From Cacajao melanocephalus (lineage: Eukaryota; Chordata; Mammalia; Primates; Pitheciidae), in NCBI GenBank assembly GCA_963573385.1, contig CAUYLG010034782.1, positions 23,066 through 87,065 on the forward strand: a stretch of 64,000 bases of DNA. The letters are read 5' to 3'. This document shows positions 59,390-64,000 of this stretch, in pieces. The notes beneath the pieces were generated by a model. The model ran no database searches and had not been told where the DNA came from. It was given only the letters and a program-made list of their open reading frames with translations. The position numbers were made by a program, and so were the translations under genes. Numbering within the stretch: position 1 is the stretch's first letter; each line of letters opens with the position of its first letter.

Positions 59390-60414
59390 ATGGGAAGAAG
59401 CCAGAGCAAAAAGGATGAAAACACCCAAAATCAGAACATCTCTCCTCCTCCAAGGGATCACAACTCCTCACCAGCAAGGGAACAAAGCTGGATGGAGAAT
59501 GAGTCTGGTGAATTTACACAAACAGGCTTCAGAAGGTGGATAATAACAAACTTCTGTGAGCTAAAAGAACATATTCTAACCCAATGCAAAGAAACTAAGA
59601 ACCTTGAAAAAAGGTTTAACGAAATGCTAACAAGAATAAACAGCTTAGAGAATAACATAAATGACTTGATGGAGCTGAAAAACACAGCATGAGAACTTCG
59701 TGAAGCATACATAAGATTCAACAGCCAAATTGACCAGGCAGAAGAAAGGATATCACAGATTGAAGATCAACTCAATGAAATAAAATGGGAAGGCAAGATT
59801 AGAGAAAAAAGAGTGAAAAGTAATGAACAAAGCCTCCAAGAAATATGGGATTATGTGAAAAGACATAATCTATGTTTGATAGGTGTACCTGAATGTGATG
59901 GAGAGAATGAATCCAAGCTGGAAAATACTCTTCAGGATATTATCCAGGAGAGCTTTCCCAATCTAGCAAGGCAGGCCAACATTCAAGTCCAGGAAATACA
60001 CAGAACACCACAAAGATACTCCTCAGGAAGAGCAACCCCCAGGTACATAATCGTCAGATTCACCAGGGTTGAAATGAAGAAAAAAATGCTAAGGGCAGTC
60101 AGAGAGAAAGGTCAAGTTCCCCACAAACAGAAGCTCATCAGACTCACAGTGGATCTCTCAGCAGAAACCCTACAAACCAGAGGAAAGTGAGGGCCAATAT
60201 TCAACTCCTTAAAGAAAACAACTTTCAACCTAGAATTTCATATCCAGCCAAACTAAGCTTCAAAAGAGAAGGAGAAAGAAAATCCTTTAGAAACAAGCAA
60301 TTGCTGAGAGATTTCATCACCACCAGGCCTGCCTTATAAGAGCTCCTGAAAGAAGCACTAAACATAGAAAGGAGCAACCAGTACCAGCCACTCCAAAAAC
60401 TTACCAAATGGTAA
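59390..60414 (+). pseudogene. L1 ORF1 relic (RNA-binding coiled-coil protein)
   Basis: The L1 ORF1 product is a trimeric nucleic-acid chaperone that coats L1 RNA. The frame opens with MGRSQSKKDENTQ at 59390. It reads 100 codons through the leucine-rich coiled-coil start before a TGA at 59690-59692, at a site where the family has CGA, so a CpG decay. The same frame then stays open through the RNA-recognition-like middle to another TGA at 60188-60190, where the family has TGG. Just after, near 60207, one base is missing, so the C-terminal domain lies in another frame; its end is near 60412. The normal product is about 338 residues. This one is dead, with at least three lesions. Confidence 0.9.
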
Positions 60415-60477
60415 AGAGTATTGACACAATGAAGAAACTGTGTCAACTAATGGGCCAAAAAACCAGCTAGCACCAAA

Positions 60478-63400
60478 ATGATAGGATCAAATTTGCATAT
60501 AACAATATTAACCTTAAATGTAAATGGGCTAAACACCCCAATCAAAAGACACAGGCTGGCAAATTGGATAAAAAGTCAAAACCCATCAGTGTACTGTATC
60601 CAGGAAACCAATCTCATGTGCAGGGACACACATAGGCTCAAAATAAAGGGATGAAGGAAGATTTACGAAGCAAACGGAGAGCAAAGAAAAGCAGGATTTG
60701 CAATCCTAGTCCCTAATAAAATAGACTTTAAACCAACAAAGATCAAAAGAGACAAAGAAGAGCATTACATAATGGTAAAAGGATCAATGCAACAAGAAGA
60801 GCTAACGATCCTAAATATACACACACCCAATACAGGAGCACCCAGATAAATAAAGCAAGTTCTTAATGACCTACAAAGAGACTTAGACCCCCACACAATA
60901 ATAGTGGGAGATTTTAACACTCCACTGTCAATATTAGATCAACGAGACAGAAAATTAACAAGGATATCCAGGACTTAAACTCAGATCTGGACCAAGCAAA
61001 CCTAATAGACATCTACAGAACCCTCCACCCCAAATCAACAGAATATACATTCTTCTTAGCACCACATCACATCTACTCTAAAATTGACCACATAATTGGA
61101 AGTAAATCACTCCTCAGCAAATGCAAAAGAACAGAAATCATAATCAACAGTCTCTCAGACCACAGTGCAATCAAATTAGAACTCAGGATTAAGAAACTCA
61201 CCCAGAACCACACAGCTTCATGGAAACTGAACAACTGGCTCTTGAATGTTGACTGGATAAACAATGAAATAAAGGCAGTAATAAAGACGTTCTTTGAAAC
61301 CAACGAGAACGAAGACACAACATACCAGAATCTCTGGGACACATTTAAAGCAGTGTCTAGAGGGAAATTTACAGCAATAAATGTCCACATGAGAAACAAA
61401 GGAAGATCTAAAATGGACACGCTATCATCAAAACTGAAAGCACTAGAGAAATAAGATCAAAAAAACTCAAAAGCTAGCAGAAGACAAGAAATAACTAAGA
61501 TCAGAGCAGAACTGAAGGAGATAGAGACACAAAAAAAACCTTCAGAAACTCAATAAATACACGAGCTTGTATTTTGAAAACATGAACAAAATAGACAGAT
61601 TGCTAGCCAGATTAATAAAAAAGAAAAGAGACAAGAATCAAATAGATGCAATAAAAAAAATAAAGGGGATATCACCACCAATTCCACAGAAATACAAACT
61701 AACATCAGAAATTACTACAAACAACTCTATGTACTTAAACCAGTAAACCTGGAAGAAATGGATAAATTTCTGGACACTTGCACCCTCTCAAGCCTAAACC
61801 AGGAAGAAGCTGAAACCCTGAATAGACCAATAACAAGGGCTGAAGTTGCAGCAGCAATTAATAGCCTACCAACCAAAAAAAATCCCAGGTCCAGATGGGT
61901 TCACAGCCAAATTCTACCAGACATACAAAGAGGAGCTGGTACCACTCCTTCTGAAACTATTCCAACCAATCCAGAAAGAGGGAATCCTTCCCAAATCATT
62001 TTATGAGTCTAACATCATCCTGATACCAAAACCTGACAGAGACTCAACTAAAAAAGCAAACTTCAGGCCAATATCCATGATGAACGTGGTTGCAAAAATC
62101 TTCAATAAAATACTGGCAAACTGAATGCAACAGCACATCAAAAAGCTTATTCATCATAATCAAGTAGGCTTCATCCCAGGTATGCAAGGCTGGTTCAACA
62201 TATGCAAGTCTATAAACGTAATCTATCGCATAAACAGAACCAAAGACAAAAACCACATGATTATCTCTACAGATGCAGAGAAGGTCTTTGACAAAATTCA
62301 ACAGCCCTTTATGCTAAAAACTCTCAGTAAACTAGATATCGATGGAACGTATCTCAAAACAGTAAAAGCTATTTATGACAAACCCACAGCCAATATTATA
62401 CTGAATGGGCAAAAACTGGAAACATTCCCTTTGAAATCTGGCACAAGACAAGGATGCCCTCTCTCACCACTCCTATTCAATATAGTATTGGAAGTTCTAG
62501 CCAGAGCAATCAGGCAAGAAAAGAAAATAAAGTATATTCAATTAGGAAAGGAGGAAGTCAAATTGTCGCTATTTGCAGACAACATGATTGTATATTTAAA
62601 AGACCCCATCGTCTCAGCCCAAAATCTCCTGAAACTGATAAGTAACTTCAACAGAGTCTCAGGACACAAAATCAATGTGCAGAAATCACAAGCATTCCTA
62701 TACACCAGTAACAGACTTAAAGAGAGCCAAATCAAGAATGAACTACCATTCACAATTGCTACAAAGAGAATAAAATACCTAGGAATACAACTAAAAAAGA
62801 CGTAAAGGATCTCTTCTAGGAGAACTACAAATCACTACTCAAGGAAATAAGAGAGGACACAAACAGATGGAAAAACGTTCCATGCTCATGGTTAGGAAGA
62901 ATCAAGATTGTGAAAATGGCCATACTGTCCAAAGATATTCATAGATTCAATGCTATCCCCATCAAGCTACCTATGACCCTCTTCACAGAACTGGAAAAAA
63001 ACATCTTAAACTTCATATGGAACCAAAAGAGAGCCCGCATAGCCAAGACTATCCTAAGCATAAAGAACAAAGATGGAGGCATCATGCTACCTGACTTCAA
63101 ACGATACTACAAGGCTACGGTAATGAAAACAACATGGTATTGGTACCAAAAGAGGGATATAGAGCAATGAAACAGAACAGAGGCCTCAGAGGCAATGTCA
63201 GGCATCTACAACCATCTGATCTTTGACAAACCTGACAAAAACAAGCAATGGGGAGAGGATTCTGCTAGCCATGTGCAGAAAGCAGAAACGGGACCCCTTC
63301 CTGACACCTTACACTAAAACTAACTCCAGATGGATTAAAGACTTAAACATAAGACCTAACACCATAAAAGCCCTAGAAGAAAACCTAGGCAAAACCATTC

Positions 63401-64000
63401 AGGACATAGACATAGGCAAGGACTTCATGACTAAAACACCAAAAGCATTGGCAACAAAAGCCAAAATAGACAAATGGGATCTAATTAAACTCCAGAGCTT
63501 CTGCACAGCAAAAGAAACAATCATTAGAGTGAACCAGCAACCAAGAGAATGGGAAAACAATTTTGCAATTTACCCATCTGACAAAGGGCTAATATCCCGA
63601 ATCTACAAAGAACTAAAACAGACTTATAAGAAAAAAACAAACAAACCCATTCAAAAGTGGGTGAAGGACATGAACAGACATTTTTCAAAAGAGGACATAT
63701 ATGAGGCCAACAAACATGAAAAAATGCTCATCATCACTGGCCATTAGAAAAATGCAAATCAAAACCACATTGAGATACCATCTCATGCCAGTTAGAATGG
63801 CGATCATTAAAAAATCTGGAGACAATCGATGCTGGAGAGGATGTCGAGAAATAGGAACACTTTTACACTGTTGGTGGGAGTGTAAATTAGTTCAACCATT
63901 GTGGAAGACAGTGTGGCAATTCCTCAAGGACCTAGAAATAGAAATTCCATTTGATCCAGCAATCCCATTACTGGGTATATATCCAAAGGATTATAAATCA
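60478..64000 (+). pseudogene. L1 ORF2 relic (endonuclease-reverse transcriptase), right end outside window
   Basis: L1 ORF2 encodes an endonuclease and reverse transcriptase. The ATG at 60478 opens the endonuclease domain (LNVNGLN, then QETNL where the family has the catalytic Glu in QETHL). It stops at TGA 60652-60654, codon 59, where the family has TGG. Further pieces occur in different frames: 61242-61454, 61758-61880, 61846-62805 with TGA at 62122, 62910-63170, 63223-63747, and the Cys-rich region near 63827-63890 in the third frame. RT motifs are readable: PDGF near 61890, DAEKVFD near 62275 and [11 protein letters not shown] near 62446. The catalytic pair reads FADN at 62572-62583 instead of FADD. 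The element cannot make a working enzyme. Confidence 0.93.

Overview
This is 64 kb of primate nuclear DNA, human or a close catarrhine relative. It carries many dimeric Alu elements (S- and J-like), L1PA/L1P LINEs, THE1/MST/MLT1 LTRs of the MaLR group, ERV1-class LTRs, a MER1 hAT element, and the older mammalian layer of MIR, L2, MER5 and L1M. The non-repeat DNA is AT-rich. No protein-coding exon, CpG island, tRNA, rRNA, operon or CRISPR array can be supported. Every open frame longer than about 100 codons is repeat-derived, simple-sequence or featureless, so the window is intergenic or deep intronic.

Layout. 1-1.2 kb: an ERV1 LTR cut by the window edge, then a THE1 solo LTR. 1.2-5 kb: mostly unique DNA with old MIR/L2, a 40-bp-arm inverted repeat and a local duplication. 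5-12 kb: an Alu, MER1, MIR/L2, and an Alu with a long GAAA tail. 12-18 kb: three MaLR/ERV1 solo LTRs, MIR copies that look locally duplicated, an L1M split by an MST LTR, and a polypurine tract. 18-25 kb: an Alu inside a MIR, a rearranged antisense L1PA, a second ERV1 LTR, and an Alu whose tail became about 330 bp of AT-rich DNA. 25-31 kb: MLT1, L2, two adjacent hairpins, nested MLT1 LTRs, and an Alu inside an MLT1. 31-42 kb: longer repeat-poor stretches, two joined L1 3' ends inserted in a MIR, and two antisense MLT1 LTRs. 42-58 kb: a dense Alu/MIR/L2/MLT1 mosaic, with a G-rich tract and a CA repeat. 58.2-64 kb: a nearly full-length sense primate L1 that runs off the right edge.

No genes cooperate here. 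What the window does hold is insertion history: Alu in MIR, MLT1 in MLT1, MST in L1M, MIR(-) in MIR(+) followed by MLT1, MLT1 in L2, and L1M in MIR, several with readable target-site duplications. The L1 ORF1 and ORF2 at the right end are both broken by stops and frameshifts, and the last catalytic Asp of the reverse transcriptase is Asn, so it cannot move itself.

I found no convincing undescribed biological system. The observations most worth checking are the near-perfect hairpins at 28750-28826 and 2337-2442, an L1 carrying a 134-bp duplication around 96 bp of foreign sequence, the two fused L1 3' ends within one pair of target-site duplications, a 19-bp six-unit array in an L1 5' UTR, and the AT-rich expansion of an Alu tail. 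Repeat names come from recalled consensus patterns, not a database search; subfamily names and edges of old elements are approximate.
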